This document shows positions 11,301 to 21,181 of a stretch of 64,000 bases of DNA, one piece after another. The stretch spans positions 62,001 to 126,000 of the forward strand of contig VCJN01000438.1 in the NCBI GenBank assembly GCA_006384855.1. The letters are read 5' to 3'. Below the pieces are notes generated by a model, which saw nothing but the letters and a program-made list of their open reading frames with translations, made no database searches and was not told where the DNA came from. Made by a program: the position numbers and the translations under genes. Source of the stretch: Tetraselmis striata. Lineage: Eukaryota > Chlorophyta > Chlorodendrophyceae > Chlorodendrales > Chlorodendraceae. Each line of letters begins with the position of its first letter. The first letter of the stretch is position 1.

Positions 11301-14300
11301 CCCTCTGTTGGTGTAATCTGTCGGGGGCGGCAGGGGCTTGATACGGCCCAGGACGGGCGGCTACACGGCTCTTGAGCTGAATAGGTTGTCGCATGGCGAA
11401 CCGGTGGGTTGGGAATTGTGGCCGCTTTGCACTGCCCAATCAGCCGACCCGACCGGTCCCGGACCAACTTAAGTATCCTATTTGGGGCCCTCTAGACCTC
11501 CCCTGACGCCCTGGTGGTCATCATGCCAGTTTTGCCCATAGAACTAGGCCCATACTTTCTGTTGTATATATACAACAAATGTTGTATATATACAACATAT
11601 TTGCCCGAGGCAGTAGACGATCGGGTCTGGCAGCACCGCCCGTGCGTGTAAATAAGCGACAATGGATCACGTCATGCTCCGGTTGTACTCCTACACTTCC
11701 TCCACTTTGGCGGGTGGGGGGCGGCGGGGGGGGTCCTGTCCTTATTACTTGCATCGGTGGACGTGCTGGATATATATGGAGGTCACCGGGCACATCGCGT
11801 GGTTTCGGAGCAGTTCATTCGCGCCTCCTCGTCTTGTTTGCAATCGTCGCCCTAATCCAATGCAGGGTGAGTAGCGGGACACTGTGCCCCCCCCCCCCCC
11901 CCCCCCCCCCGCCCCCCGGGTTTAAGTAAACAAATATGTAGCCGTGCATGCGCCGCAATCGGTACCCAATGAGCGGGGTATGTGACAGTGGTTTCGGAGC
12001 AGTGCAAGCATTCCGTGCGTGTGCACAAGCACGTACGACTGGGAATGAGGCGGGGGTTGCGAATGGAGTGCATTGGCGGTGCATAGAATAGCGTGTTCCT
12101 GGGGTTTTGGCTGCATCAGACGCCGTATTCCCATCCATCCGGCACGGAATGTCCGGTTTTCACACATTTGTGTGTTAATATAGTGTGAATATTACGCGTC
12201 TTTTACGCCGGGTGGATGGGCATCCGGCGTCCGATGCACCCCAAGTATTTACAGCACGCTACTCTACGCACCGCCAATGCACTCCGCAAGCCCCGCCTCC
12301 ATCCGCGTCGGAACCGGTAGTGAGTGTTGTTGTGTGCGCACATCGTGACAACATTACACGGTGGCAATTGCAATTAGCGGTGGATAATGTGAAGGCGTTT
12401 TCGAAATCGACAGAGAATGAGGCGGTGCTGGCGGAGAGCATTGGCGGTGCATAGAATAGCGTGTCCCTGGGGTTTTGGCTGCATCGGACGCCGTATTCCC
12501 ATCAATCCGGCACGGAATATCCGGTTTTCACACATTTGTGTGTTAATATAGTGTGAATATTACGCGTCTTTTACGCCGGGTGGATGGGCATCCGGCGTCC
12601 GATGCATCCCAATTATTTGCAGCACGCTAGTCTGTGCACCGCCAGTGCACTCCGCAAGCCCCGCCTCCATCCGCGTCGGAACCGGTAGTAAGTGTTGTTG
12701 TGTGCGCACATCGTGACAACATTACACGGTGGCAATTGCAATTATTAGCGGTGGATAATGTGAAGGCGTTTTCGAAATCGACAGAGAATGAGGCGGTGCT
12801 GGCGGAGTGCATTGGCGGTGCATAGAATAGCGTGTTGCTGGGGTGTTGGCTGCATCGGACGCCGTATTCCCATCCATCCGGCACGGAATGTCCGGTTTTC
12901 ACACATTTGTGTGTTAATATAGTGTGAATATTACGCGTCTTTTACGCCGGGTGGATGGGCATCCGGCGTCCGATGCACCCCAAGTATTTGCAGCACGCTA
13001 CTCTACGCACCCCCAACGCACTCCGCAAGCCCCGCCTCCATCCGCGTCGGAACCGGTAGTGAGTGTTGTTGTGTGCGCACATCGTGACAACATTACACGG
13101 TGGCAATTGCAATTATTAGCGGTGGATAATGTGAAGGCGTTTTCGAAATCGACAGAGAATGAGGCGGTGCTAGCGGAGTGCATTGGCGGTGCATAGAATA
13201 GCGTGTCCCTGGGGTTTTGGCTGCATCGGACGCCGTATTCCCATCAATCCGGCACGGAATATCCGGTTTTCACACATTTGTGTGTTAATATAGTGTGAAT
13301 ATTACGCGTCTTTTACGCCGGGTGGATGGGCATCCGGCGTCCGATGCACCCCAATTATTTGCAGCACGCTAGTCTGTGCACCGCCATTGCACTCCGCAAG
13401 CCCCGCCTCCATCCGCGTCGGAACCGGTAGTAAGTGTTGTTGTGTGCGCACATCGTGACAACATTACACGGTGGCAATTGCAATTATTAGCGGTGGATAA
13501 TGTGAAGGCGTTTTCGAAATCGACAGAGAATGAGGCGGTGCTGGCGGAGTGCATTGGCGGTGCATAGAATAGCGTGTTGCTGGGGTTTTGGCTGCATCGG
13601 ACGCCGTATTCCCACCCATCCGGCACGGAATGTCCGGTTTTCACACATTTGTGTGTTAATATAGTGTGAATATTACGCGTCTTTTACGCCGGGTGGATGG
13701 GCATCCGGCGTCCGATGCACCCCAATTATTTGCAGCACGCTACTCTACGCACCTCCAACGCACTCCGCAAGCCCCGCCTCCATCCGCGTCGGAACCGGTA
13801 GTAAGTGTTGTTGTGTGCGCACATCGTGACAACATTACACGGTGGCAATTGCAATTATTAGCGGTGGATAATGTGAAGGCGTTTTCGAAATCGACAGAGA
13901 ATGAGGCGGTGCTAGGCGGAGTGCATTGGCGGTGCATAGAATAGCGTGTCCCTGGGGTTTTGGCTGCATCGGACGCCGTATTCCCATCAATCCGGCACGG
14001 AATATCCGGTTTTCACACATTTGTGTGTTAATATAGTGTGAATATTACGCGTCTTTTACGCCGGGTGGATGGGCATCCGGCGTCCGATGCACCCCAATTA
14101 TTTGCAGCACGCTAGTCTGTGCACCGCCATTGCACTCCGCAAGCCCCGCCTCCATCCGCGTCGGAACCGGTAGTAAGTGTTGTTGTGTGCGCACATCGTG
14201 ACAACATTACACGGTGGCAATTGCAATTATTAGCGGTGGATAATGTGAAGGCGTTTTCGAAATCGACAGAGAATGAGGCGGTGCTGGCGGAGAGCATTGG

Positions 14301-17300
14301 CGGTGCATAGAATAGCGCGTTGCTGGGGTGTTGGCTGCATCGGACGCCGTATTCCCACCCATCCGGCACGGAATGTCCGGTTTTCACACATTTGTGTGTT
14401 AATATAGTGTGAATATTACGCGTCTTTTACGCCGGGTGGATGGGCATCCGGCGTCCGATGCATCCCAATTATTTGCAGCACGCTAGTCTGTGCACCGCCA
14501 GTGCACTCCGCAAGCCCCGCCTCCATCCGCGTCGGAACCGGTAGTAAGTGTTGTTGTGTGCGCACATCGTGACAACATTACACGGTGGCAATTGCAATTA
14601 TTAGCGGTGGATAATGTGAAGGCGTTTTCGAAATCGACAGAGAATGAGGCGGTGCTGGCGGAGTGCATTGGCGGTGCATAGAATAGCGTGTTGCTGGGGT
14701 TTTGGCTGCATCGGACGCCGTATTCCCATCCATCCGGCACGGAATGTCCGGTTTTCACACATTTGTGTGTTAATATAGTGTGAATATTACGCGTCTTTTA
14801 CGCCGGGTGGATGGGCATCCGGCGTCCGATGCACCCCAAGTATTTGCAGCACGCTACTCTACGCACCCCCAACGCACTCCGCAAGCCCCGCCTCCATCCG
14901 CGTCGGAACCGGTAGTGAGTGTTGTTGTGTGCGCACATCGTGACAACATTACACGGTGGCAATTGCAATTATTAGCGGTGGATAATGTGAAGGCGTTTTC
15001 GAAATCGACAGAGAATGAGGCGGTGCTAGCGGAGTGCATTGGCGGTGCATAGAATAGCGTGTCCCTGGGGTTTTGGCTGCATCGGACGCCGTATTCCCAT
15101 CAATCCGGCACGGAATATCCGGTTTTCACACATTTGTGTGTTAATATAGTGTGAATATTACGCGTCTTTTACGCCGGGTGGATGGGCATCCGGCGTCCGA
15201 TGCACCCCAATTATTTGCAGCACGCTAGTCTGTGCACCGCCATTGCACTCCGCAAGCCCCGCCTCCATCCGCGTCGGAACCGGTAGTAAGTGTTGTTGTG
15301 TGCGCACATCGTGACAACATTACACGGTGGCAATTGCAATTATTAGCGGTGGATAATGTGAAGGCGTTTTCGAAATCGACAGAGAATGAGGCGGTGCTGG
15401 CGGAGAGCATTGGCGGTGCATAGAATAGCGCGTTGCTGGGGTGTTGGCTGCATCGGACGCCGTATTCCCACCCATCCGGCACGGAATGTCCGGTTTTCAC
15501 ACATTTGTGTGTTAATATAGTGTGAATATTACGCGTCTTTTACGCCGGGTGGATGGGCATCCGGCGTCCGATGCACCCCAATTATTTGCAGCACGCTACT
15601 CTACGCACCTCCAACGCACTCCGCAAGCCCCGCCTCCATCCGCGTCGGAACCGGTAGTAAGTGTTGTTGTGTGCGCACATCGTGACAACATTACACGGTG
15701 GCAATTGCAATTATTAGCGATGGATAATGTGAAGGCGTTTTCGAAATCGACAGAGAATGAGGCGGTGCTGGCGGAGTGCATTGGCGGTGCATAGAATAGC
15801 GTGTTGCTGGGGTTTTGGCTGCATCGGACGCCGTATTCCCACCCATCCGGCACGGAATGTCCGGTTTTCACACATTTGTGTGTTAATATAGTGTGAATAT
15901 TACGTACGCGCCTTTTACGCTGGGTGGATGGGCATCCGGCGTCCGATGCACCCCGAATCTCACCAACACGCTACTCTACGCACCCCCAACGCACTCCGCC
16001 AGCCCCGCCTCTTTCCGCGCAGGTCCTACGTTCCATTGTATGTATATACATACGTACATGTACTGCTCCGAAACCAGCCCAAACTTAATGAGTGCACAAG
16101 TGTAAATGGGGGGGGGGGGGGGGGGGGATGTGGCGGCGGGGCATCCACTCACACATACCCCGGCGATGCATGACAGATATTACATGCCGTGGCGGGTCGG
16201 CGGGCCGACCCGGCGGGCCGACCCGGCGGGGGGTGGGGGGGGGGGGGGGGGGGCGTCTATTCAACTACACGTGCCACAGTGTCGTTTCGTGGAGCAGTAT
16301 ATGTGCCCGGCCTCATTTATACCGCCCCCTACCTGCGCTGCATGGTCCACCCCTACGAATTACTTAGCACAAACCGCCATTACTTAATAGGAACCTAGCA
16401 CAGCCATGCTTATATGCCCGCTTTGCCGATCAACTTCTACGCACTTTCCGTCCCTCAACCGCCGGACATGGGGGTTAAGCCGCCAGCCTCGGCAGTTGCT
16501 TAGCCAGACTTGGCATCCCGTACCGTGTCCATGGCTTCGCAGCTCTGCCGCCGGCACACGACGAGTCCGGGGCTTGCTGCCGCGGGGTTGCGCACGCATG
16601 CACGCACGGTAATACGCCGCCGACGCCGCCACGCTTACTTCCACCACCTTCGCCAGCCGCAGCTTCGCACGCCGTTCCGCCGACATACGAAACGCACGAA
16701 TCCCCCCCCCCCCCCCCCCCCCCCGTCCCCGCGTCATGTATAATATATTCGAGGCGACTATGCGGGGCCCAGCACACGCCGCGGCGTGGGTCGGCGGAGC
16801 GGCATGCGGCGGGAGCCCTAATGGCCGGGCAGTATCGACACCCACACAGGCACCGCCGCTCACCTCCGACGCGGATGAACCGCCTCCCAAAGGAAACATG
16901 CCGGTTGGTGGTAAGCCCAGCAGGCGTGGGGTGCCGGCGCCGGTACTAGTGCGACGGAGCTGTCGCGTCAGGAACCGCACCGCATGTGGAGCAACACATG
17001 GCGGTGCCGGCCCCACCTATGTCTAGGGCCACCTCCTCACAACACCCCGCCACGACGGCGTCGGCCACCGCCGACGGCGCCGTTGCGGGGGGGGACGCCC
17101 TGCCAGGCGATGATGATGCGCCTGATGCGCCGCGTCAGGAGGCGGAGGAGGCCGTGGTCGAGGCGACTGATCGGGCTGAGGGGGTTGTTGAGGCGAGCGA
17201 GGCTGCGCTCGCGCCACCCGCCCCGCAGCCACCTGCGGGACATGCCGACTTGCTCGTCGCCATGTTGACCGGAGCACTACGAGCAGTGGCGGGAGGCGGC

Positions 17301-20300
17301 CACATGCACTATCATGTGCGTGGACTGCGGCCAACGGACGGACTGGGAGTGTTGCTGCGTCGGCACCCCGGCTTTGTGCGGCCCCAAGTACCCATGCATG
17401 GCGATCCATCAGCGGGCAGTCCCTTGCCCGACCACGGCCACGGTGAGGGCGGAGTTCCGCCATGTCAGGGACGCGTTCCACGACGCGACTCGCGCCGCCG
17501 TGTGTGAGGCTTCCGAGAAGGCACGCGCGGCTGGTGGGGTGCGCAGGGTGAGGCGGCGGACGGCCCGGGAGATGAAGGAGAGCGAGACATGCGGTCAGTG
17601 AGGTCGGGCGCAATGTCATTGGGTGGGGCAAACGGACGTGTAACACTTGCACTTTGCGCGTACTGCTGGGTTACATCCAGGCGGTGTCACACTATGCAAC
17701 CGGAAAGGCTGCGTTGCTACTGCAAACGATGCTACGCCTCACTCGGTAGCAACCGCTGCCCCGCCTATCCCACAGCCGCTGCCCCCCCCCCCCCCCCCCC
17801 CCTCGCGCACCGTCCTGCGACCTCGCGTGGATCCCCGCCACCAACAGCTTGCACTTGCACTTTGCGCGTACTGCTGGGTTTCATCCAGGCGGCGTCACAC
17901 TATGCAACCGGAAAGGCTGCGTTGCTACTGCAAACGATGCGACGCCTCACTCGGTAGCAACCGCTGCCGCGCCTATCCCACAGCCGCTGCCCCCCCCCCC
18001 CCCCCCCCCCCGCGGGATCCCCGCCATCAGCAGCTTGCACTTGCACTTTGCGCGTACTGTTGGGTTACATCCAGGCGGCGTCACACTCTGCAACCGGAAA
18101 GGCTGCGTTACTACTGCAAACGATGCTACGCCTCACTCGGTAGCAACCGCTGCCCCGCCCATCCCACTCGCGTTGGCGCCGTGCTGCCCCGGCCGCCGCG
18201 CCTTGGCGCCGCGCTGCCCCGGCCGCCGCGCCTTGGCGCCGCGCTCCCCCGGCCGCCGCGCCTTGGCGCCGCGCTGCCCCGGCCGCCGCGCCTTGGCGCC
18301 GCGCTGCCCCGGCCGCCGCGCCTTGGCGCCGCGCTGCCCCGGCCGCCGCGCCTTGGCGCCGCGCTGCCCCGGCCGCCGCGCCTTGGCACCGCGCTGCCCC
18401 GGCCGCCGCGCCTTGGCGCCGCGCTGGGTCTAGAGTCCTCCCCTCCCTGGTGAGCGCGTCCACCTGCGCCTTGCGCTCGGGGCCGTCCTCCTCCGTCACC
18501 ACATTCTGCAACCCCCACCGCGTGACGAACCACGCAGCTCCTTGCATGCGCTTGTACATGTGCCCAAGCACCGCCTGGGGACGCGAAGCTCCTTCTCGGT
18601 CATGATCGCCTTCACCCGGGCCTCCTCGAACAGCGGACCGGCGTTAAGAATGGAACATGTTTCCATGTGGTGCAAGCAGTCCTCCATGACCCAGCCGGAC
18701 TGCACCGTCACCTTGCCTGACCCTGCAGTCATGAAGGGGAATGCCGTCATGCCCACGCCCACGCCCACGCCCGGGGGGGGGGGGGGGGGGGGGGGTTACC
18801 TTTCGACTTCTTGGACACCGCAAACGAAGGGCGCAGGTCCAAGAAATCGAAAGGTACCCCCCCCCCCCCGCGTCCAAAGTTGCTGGGTATCGGGACTAAA
18901 GCCTGGCGCCGGTCTTCCTGCTTCATAGCTCGGAATCCAATGTGGCCCTGCACGGTGACAAAGTTCCTCCAGAAGTCCCTTCCCAAGCCAAAAAAAGCAG
19001 GTGGAACGGCGCGAGGGGGAAGAGGTTGACCATGCTGACATAGCCCAGGACCACATGCACATGGCACACGCCATGGCAGCTAGTGTTGTGCTTGGCCTCC
19101 TCCAGCCGGGTTGTGTTGAACGCACGCCGGGCAAGGTGCGTGATTTACTGGACAAGTCATCGTCTTCATGGACGGTTACCAAGCGAGCATCCCCGTCCGC
19201 ATCCACAGGGGGGTGCTCCTGGGCAGCCGCCATAGCCTCCACAACCTGCCACGCCGACCGGGCGGGTGCGTGTGATTCCATACAACCGCAGTTGAGTGGT
19301 GCCACCCGCACGCAGGCCGGGCCCACTCACCTCTGAACGCAGAAGATCCACAATGTCACCGTCCTCGAAACAGCGCGCCACTGGGTCGCCCCGCCGTAGT
19401 CCTCCAACACCCACTCGGTAACGACGCCGGTTATCACGCCGTAGTGCCATACTCCCCGGAACTTCTTGGCGATGACCTTCATGTAGAAGTCACCGGGATC
19501 GCCTTTCCGTATCACGCCCTCATCGGCAGCTTCCACGTCCGCCGGCGGCCACGCAGGCGCGTCGATATCCATACCGTCTTCGCCAACGGGGTCCTCCCCC
19601 ACACCCATCACATCGTCCTCCGAGACCGGCGCCGGCGGGCCGTTTCCGACGGCTGCAGCTACTCATGCTGCCGCCCCTGCCGCTGCTGCTGCTACTGCTG
19701 CCGCCCTGCTGCTGCTGCTTGTAATACGGCGGCCTCGCGGTGCAACTTAGCCGCACGCTTCAACGAGTGGCTACAGTTCGGGAATTTCCGGAAGTGCCGC
19801 TCTCGCGCCGTCCTTTCACTACTGCCCGTCACGATGCCGTGGCAGTGCTTGCATGAGTACACGCCATCCTTCGACACACTCGACATCCATCCCTCTCCCG
19901 GCATGCCTGCTGCCGCGCGCGCGCGGGGGGGGGGGGGGGGGGGGGTTGAGAGTTGGGGTGGATGTAGCCCACCACCGGCAGGGAGCACAAATGCGAGTGC
20001 GCGGCTGTCCGCGCTTGGTTCAGCGGTGAGCGGCGGTGACCGCCAGGCGACCCCGTACTTCATGCGCGTGCTGGGGCGTTACACAATCATCAGCAGTTAG
20101 GGCGGCTGCATTAAAACGCGCACCTAAGAACACCACCTGCCGCCTACCACCTACCGTACCACCTACATCCGCCCACACCTCCGCCCGTCGTGCCGCACAT
20201 CGCCGCACACCGCGGGGTCAGCGATGTGCAGCGATGTGCAACGAGTACGTGCAGCCGCCTGTACTTAGCCCGGGTACTCCGCGTCGGCGGGCGACACGCG

Positions 20301-21181
20301 AGCCCGCGTGCGCATATCAATTTGATGAAATTATGGAAACGAGAAATTCATATAGTACTTTACATGTCGCGCGCGATAGTCGTCGCTACTCGGTATGAAA
20401 TCCACGTCCCTCGTCCGTACCGTATCGTCCCCGTATGTCGTCGTTCGTCACCAGTAGGGCACATTTACGTCACATCTGAATCTCACAGTGGTTTCGTCCT
20501 ACTGATGACAGACCGTTTCGTCCCACTGATGACAAACTGTTTTGCCCCACTGATGACAGACCGTTTCGTCCTACTGATGACATACCGTTTCGTCCCACTG
20601 ATGACAAACTGTTTTGTCCCACTGATGACAAACCGTTTCGTCCCACTGGTGACAAACCGTTTCGTCCCACCGATGACAAACCGTTTCGTCCCACTGATGA
20701 CAAACCGTTTCGTCCCACTGATGACAAACCGTTTCGTCCCACTGATGACATAATTATTTCCAACACATTATGTACTGCGGTTTAATAATGTTAGTCTTTA
20801 AGTACTGCGCTTCACACTAATATTAAACCACTCCTTACGGCGGAGTACATACACAGGGTCCAACTGGCCGCTCTCCACCCCCCTCCCGCTCCCACCATCA
20901 ATTAGCATCCTTACTGAGCTGCCTCGACGCACGGGACATAATAATACCGTGCAGGACCCTGATGCCGCTCGTCTCGTTTGGGTTTCTATTCCCACTCGTC
21001 TGCCTACACCTCGAGCGGTCCTAGATTACACCGCTTCTACAAGGAACCCTAACCGAACTCGCTAGATCTGGCCGCATCACGCGTCGAGCAGGCAGGCAGC
21101 TATTGTACGCGCGCGCAACTCACCTGGGGTGGCGTCGTCCTTGTCTTCCTTGTCCTTGGCAGGCTCCTTCTTCGGCGCCAT
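2340..21181 (-). CDS. Transposon-borne, multi-exon protein with a C-terminal amino-methyltransferase-like domain
   Basis: Proposed exons in transcript order, most with GT-AG ends in phase: 21181-21124, 8201-8029, 7966-7837, 7756-7664, 7578-7522, 7415-6596, 6510-5925, 5824-5418, 5119-4920, 4848-4572, 4487-3702, 3615-3314, 3264-2992, 2921-2722 and about 2690-2340. The N-terminus is lysine-rich, followed by a Glu-Pro repeat (hexanucleotide repeat, 7080-7360) and a long unrecognised middle. The last exons read as a permuted MTase fold: a DALFG motif where DPPY is expected, then [25 protein letters not shown], motif [11 protein letters not shown] and a motif-II-like TILIDNQ. This order is typical of beta-class DNA amino-MTases. 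The frame is disturbed in the Glu-Pro repeat, one TAG lies in the 2722-2921 exon, and the final splice is unresolved. The CACTA element sits in the first intron. Function and substrate are inferred. Confidence 0.6.
5120..5417 (+). repeat. 24-bp minisatellite inside a methyltransferase-gene intron
   Basis: About seven copies of a 24-bp unit (core CCGTTTCGTCCCACTGATGA) occupy roughly 5160-5330 of this intron. The intron runs from a GTGAGC donor to a TTTCTGCAG acceptor on the minus strand. The repeat is antisense to the gene it interrupts. The same unit, in the same orientation on the plus strand, forms the other arrays of this element. Confidence 0.85.
8215..8590 (+). repeat. 24-bp minisatellite, central array, left part
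   Basis: About 15 units of the CCGTTTCGTCCCACTGATGA-type repeat. It continues at 20491 after the nested CACTA element. In the uninterrupted element this would have been one array of about 26 units in the first intron of the methyltransferase-like gene. Because the unit is 24 bp, open frames with an eight-residue period appear on both strands; they are not genes. Confidence 0.9.
9181..9300. repeat. Adjacent long G and C runs
   Basis: A G-rich run (about 9181-9218) is followed closely by a C-rich run (about 9225-9260) and another G-rich piece. The complementary runs could fold back on each other. A further G-rich stretch lies at 9898-9927. Run lengths in such DNA are prone to sequencing error. 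Confidence 0.7.
9306..10030 (-). CDS. Basic C-terminal gene fragment, unrecognised
   Basis: The minus-strand blocks read as one gene tail. One block (about 9860-9740) contains [18 protein letters not shown] block after a CAG acceptor near 9685 begins [13 protein letters not shown], and a last block (9563-9306) is rich in Lys, Arg, Glu and Ala, with [14 protein letters not shown] resembling a nuclear localisation signal, and ends KNKNKQ. Splicing between blocks is inferred; frames differ. It lies inside the CACTA-type element and may be the end of a transposon gene. I do not recognise a catalytic domain. Confidence 0.35.
10434..11202 (-). CDS. Coding remnant downstream of the DGTE-domain exon, unrecognised
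   Basis: After the exon ending near 11180 with a GTATGA donor, minus-strand open frames continue to about 10434. The most protein-like stretch reads [20 protein letters not shown] and continues basic (about 10700-10480). No domain is recognised. Overlapping frames of similar length make the true reading frame uncertain. It may be the 3' part of the gene whose upstream exon is at 11203-11439. Confidence 0.25.
11203..11439 (-). CDS. Exon with VAAR/DGTE-type chromatin-reader-like domain, copy 1
   Basis: The protein block contains [15 protein letters not shown], then [19 protein letters not shown] and HGTESPET. It is clearly homologous to the plus-strand block at 50160-50475 (VAARRGAFEPAA, RIRWDDGTESCET). 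Short beta-rich segments with a W-D-x-G-T-E core resemble SH3/Tudor-like modules carried by some transposon proteins; this is a resemblance only. In this copy the frame is lost after PETS, while the other copy continues open to a GT donor at the equivalent position. That suggests a one-base change here. Confidence 0.5.
   Translation of the reverse strand: MGSAKRPQFPTHRFAMRQPIQLKSRVAARPGPYQAPAAPDRLHQQRAMKFEEVAESVVNDTCRIRWDHGTESPETSTC
11484..11596 (+). mobile_element. Short LINE 3'-end fragment ending at a palindromic site
   Basis: The stretch CCCTGACGCCCTGGTGG to CATACTTTCT (about 11498-11560) matches the reverse complement of about 45061-45137, the 3' end of the minus-strand LINE. It abuts GTTGTATATATACAAC (11561-11576), which is repeated at 11581-11596. 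The same kind of palindrome (GTTGTACATATACAAC) abuts the LINE end at 45047-45062. Only a small 5'-truncated piece is present. Confidence 0.55.
11880..16130. repeat. Foldback region with outer inverted arms and C/G run ends
   Basis: The left margin starts with a C run (11887-11919) and contains GGTTTCGGAGCAG near 11990. The right margin, read in reverse complement, has a C run, GTGCACTCATTAAG and GGTTTCGGAGCAG (near 16068). The arms continue inward through GAGGCGGGG-type and GAGTGCATTGGCGGTGC-type motifs. The whole 4.2-kb block is therefore an inverted-repeat structure whose interior has been amplified into the 371-bp satellite. It may be a foldback element. Confidence 0.55.
12187..15896. repeat. 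371-bp satellite array, ten units
   Basis: Ten units start at GAATATTACGCG (12187, 12555, 12926 and so on to about 15896), with a period close to 371 bp. Each unit is itself an inverted repeat. Arms of about 95-100 bp (for example 12788-12888 and 12948-13039) flank a loop of about 60 bp containing CACACATTTGTGTG. Two unit types alternate (CTACTCTACGCAC and CTAGTCTGTGCAC), except for two adjacent units of the second type near 14112 and 14483. A block of about 1.85 kb (five units) is repeated. Open frames here are by-products of the repeat. Confidence 0.9.
16107..16252. repeat. Two G runs and a GC-rich palindromic repeat
   Basis: G runs lie at about 16107-16128 and 16230-16252. Between them, GGCGGGCCGACCC occurs twice in tandem and is nearly self-complementary. 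Open frames across this stretch are poly-glycine artefacts. Confidence 0.7.
16253..16985. other. No gene recognised; C run at 16700-16722
   Basis: Long overlapping frames on both strands (for example minus 16384-17016) are rich in Ala, Arg, Gly and Pro and have no recognisable domain. A C run lies near 16700-16722. The DNA belongs to the CACTA-type element. Confidence 0.4.
16986..17600 (+). CDS. Acidic linker plus Cys/His-rich C-terminal module (transposase-like)
   Basis: An Ala/Asp/Glu-rich stretch ([19 protein letters not shown]) leads into a Cys/His cluster in the next frame: [13 protein letters not shown], then [13 protein letters not shown] (about 17314-17420). The tail is basic ([14 protein letters not shown]) and ends at 17601. 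The spacing C-x2-C, C-C-C, C-x5-C and x4-H resembles zinc-binding C-terminal domains of piggyBac-like transposases, but the catalytic domain was not found upstream. A frame change near 17313 separates linker and cluster. Family assignment is tentative. Confidence 0.4.
17643..18170 (+). repeat. Three tandem ~190-bp units ending in C runs
   Basis: Units start at CTTGCACTTTGCGCGTACTG (about 17645, 17852 and 18037). They contain GCAACCGGAAAGGCTGCGTT and CACTCGGTAGCAACCGCTGC. The first two end in C runs (about 17785-17802 and 17990-18011). The third runs into the 30-bp array. Open frames through the repeat are not supported as genes. Confidence 0.85.
18172..18427 (+). repeat. 30-bp GC-rich minisatellite, about 8.5 units
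   Basis: Unit CTTGGCGCCGCGCTG + CCCCGGCCGCCGCGC, almost perfect over eight copies. It yields ten-residue periodic frames on both strands (for example [10 protein letters not shown]). High identity points to recent expansion. Confidence 0.9.
18496..20063 (-). CDS. Zinc-finger plus Tudor-like transposon gene, degenerate
   Basis: In transcript order: a zinc-finger-like block (YSCKHCHG, then HFRKFPNC; about 19900-19800), similar in layout to BED/C2HC fingers. Next comes an acidic Ser/Ala linker and a Tudor/PWWP-like block (about 19500-19320) with [21 protein letters not shown] and [13 protein letters not shown] before a GTGAGT donor. Further blocks follow ([29 protein letters not shown]; 19050-18500), separated by an intron with a C run after GTAA. 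The Tudor-like block needs a change of frame between DYGG and FEDGD. The same two domains occur at 53044-53823. The role could be DNA or chromatin targeting by a transposon protein; this is inference. Confidence 0.45.
18766..18872. repeat. Hairpin bounded by G and C runs
   Basis: A G run (18771-18794), then TTACCTTTCGACTTCTTGGA, about 22 bases of loop, then the near-exact inverse TCCAAGAAATCGAAAGGTA and a C run (18857-18870). Each arm carries AAAGGTA followed by C bases on one strand, so a GT donor motif sits next to each run. Confidence 0.7.
20491..20752 (+). repeat. 24-bp minisatellite, central array, right part
   Basis: About 11 units, continuing the array broken at 8590. GTT at 20491-20493 is the duplicated target base triplet of the CACTA-type insertion. 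Confidence 0.9.
20753..21123. other. Remainder of the first intron of the methyltransferase-like gene
   Basis: No coding block is seen between the minisatellite and the GTGAGT donor of exon 1 (minus strand, 21123). The stretch is AT-rich near 20760-20830 and otherwise unremarkable. Confidence 0.5.

Larger units (their letters stand above)
10268..11614. repeat. Inverted-repeat-bounded segment inside the CACTA element
   Basis: The left boundary (TGCCTCGGGCAAATATGTTG, from 10271) recurs inverted at 11592-11611, next to two copies of GTTGTATATATACAAC (11561-11576 and 11581-11596). The segment encloses the minus-strand gene fragment at 11203-11439 and a short LINE 3' end at about 11484-11560. A related motif (TGCCTCGGCCAGATATGTTG) occurs near 43652, beside a LINE end. 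The borders may be target sequences shared by several insertions and not the ends of one element. Confidence 0.45.
8591..20490. mobile_element. CACTA-type (EnSpm-like) DNA transposon nested in the minisatellite
   Basis: Both ends start CACTGTGAGATTCAGATG and share at least 22 identical inverted bases (8591-8612 and 20469-20490). GTT directly flanks both ends (8588-8590 and 20491-20493). Removing the element and one GTT recreates an ordinary 24-bp minisatellite unit. CACT ends and 3-bp duplications are the signature of the CACTA/EnSpm superfamily. I did not find a clear CACTA transposase. The interior holds a 371-bp satellite, zinc-finger and Tudor-like gene remains, short tandem repeats and many long C/G runs, so this may be a non-autonomous or much-rearranged copy. 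Confidence 0.85.

Noticed and set aside
12185-15871. Series of similar ~60-90 residue proteins
   Set aside because: They repeat with the 371-bp satellite on both strands and show no protein-like conservation.
12187-15896. CRISPR-like array
   Set aside because: Units are 371 bp with no short repeat and unique spacer pattern, and the genome is eukaryotic.
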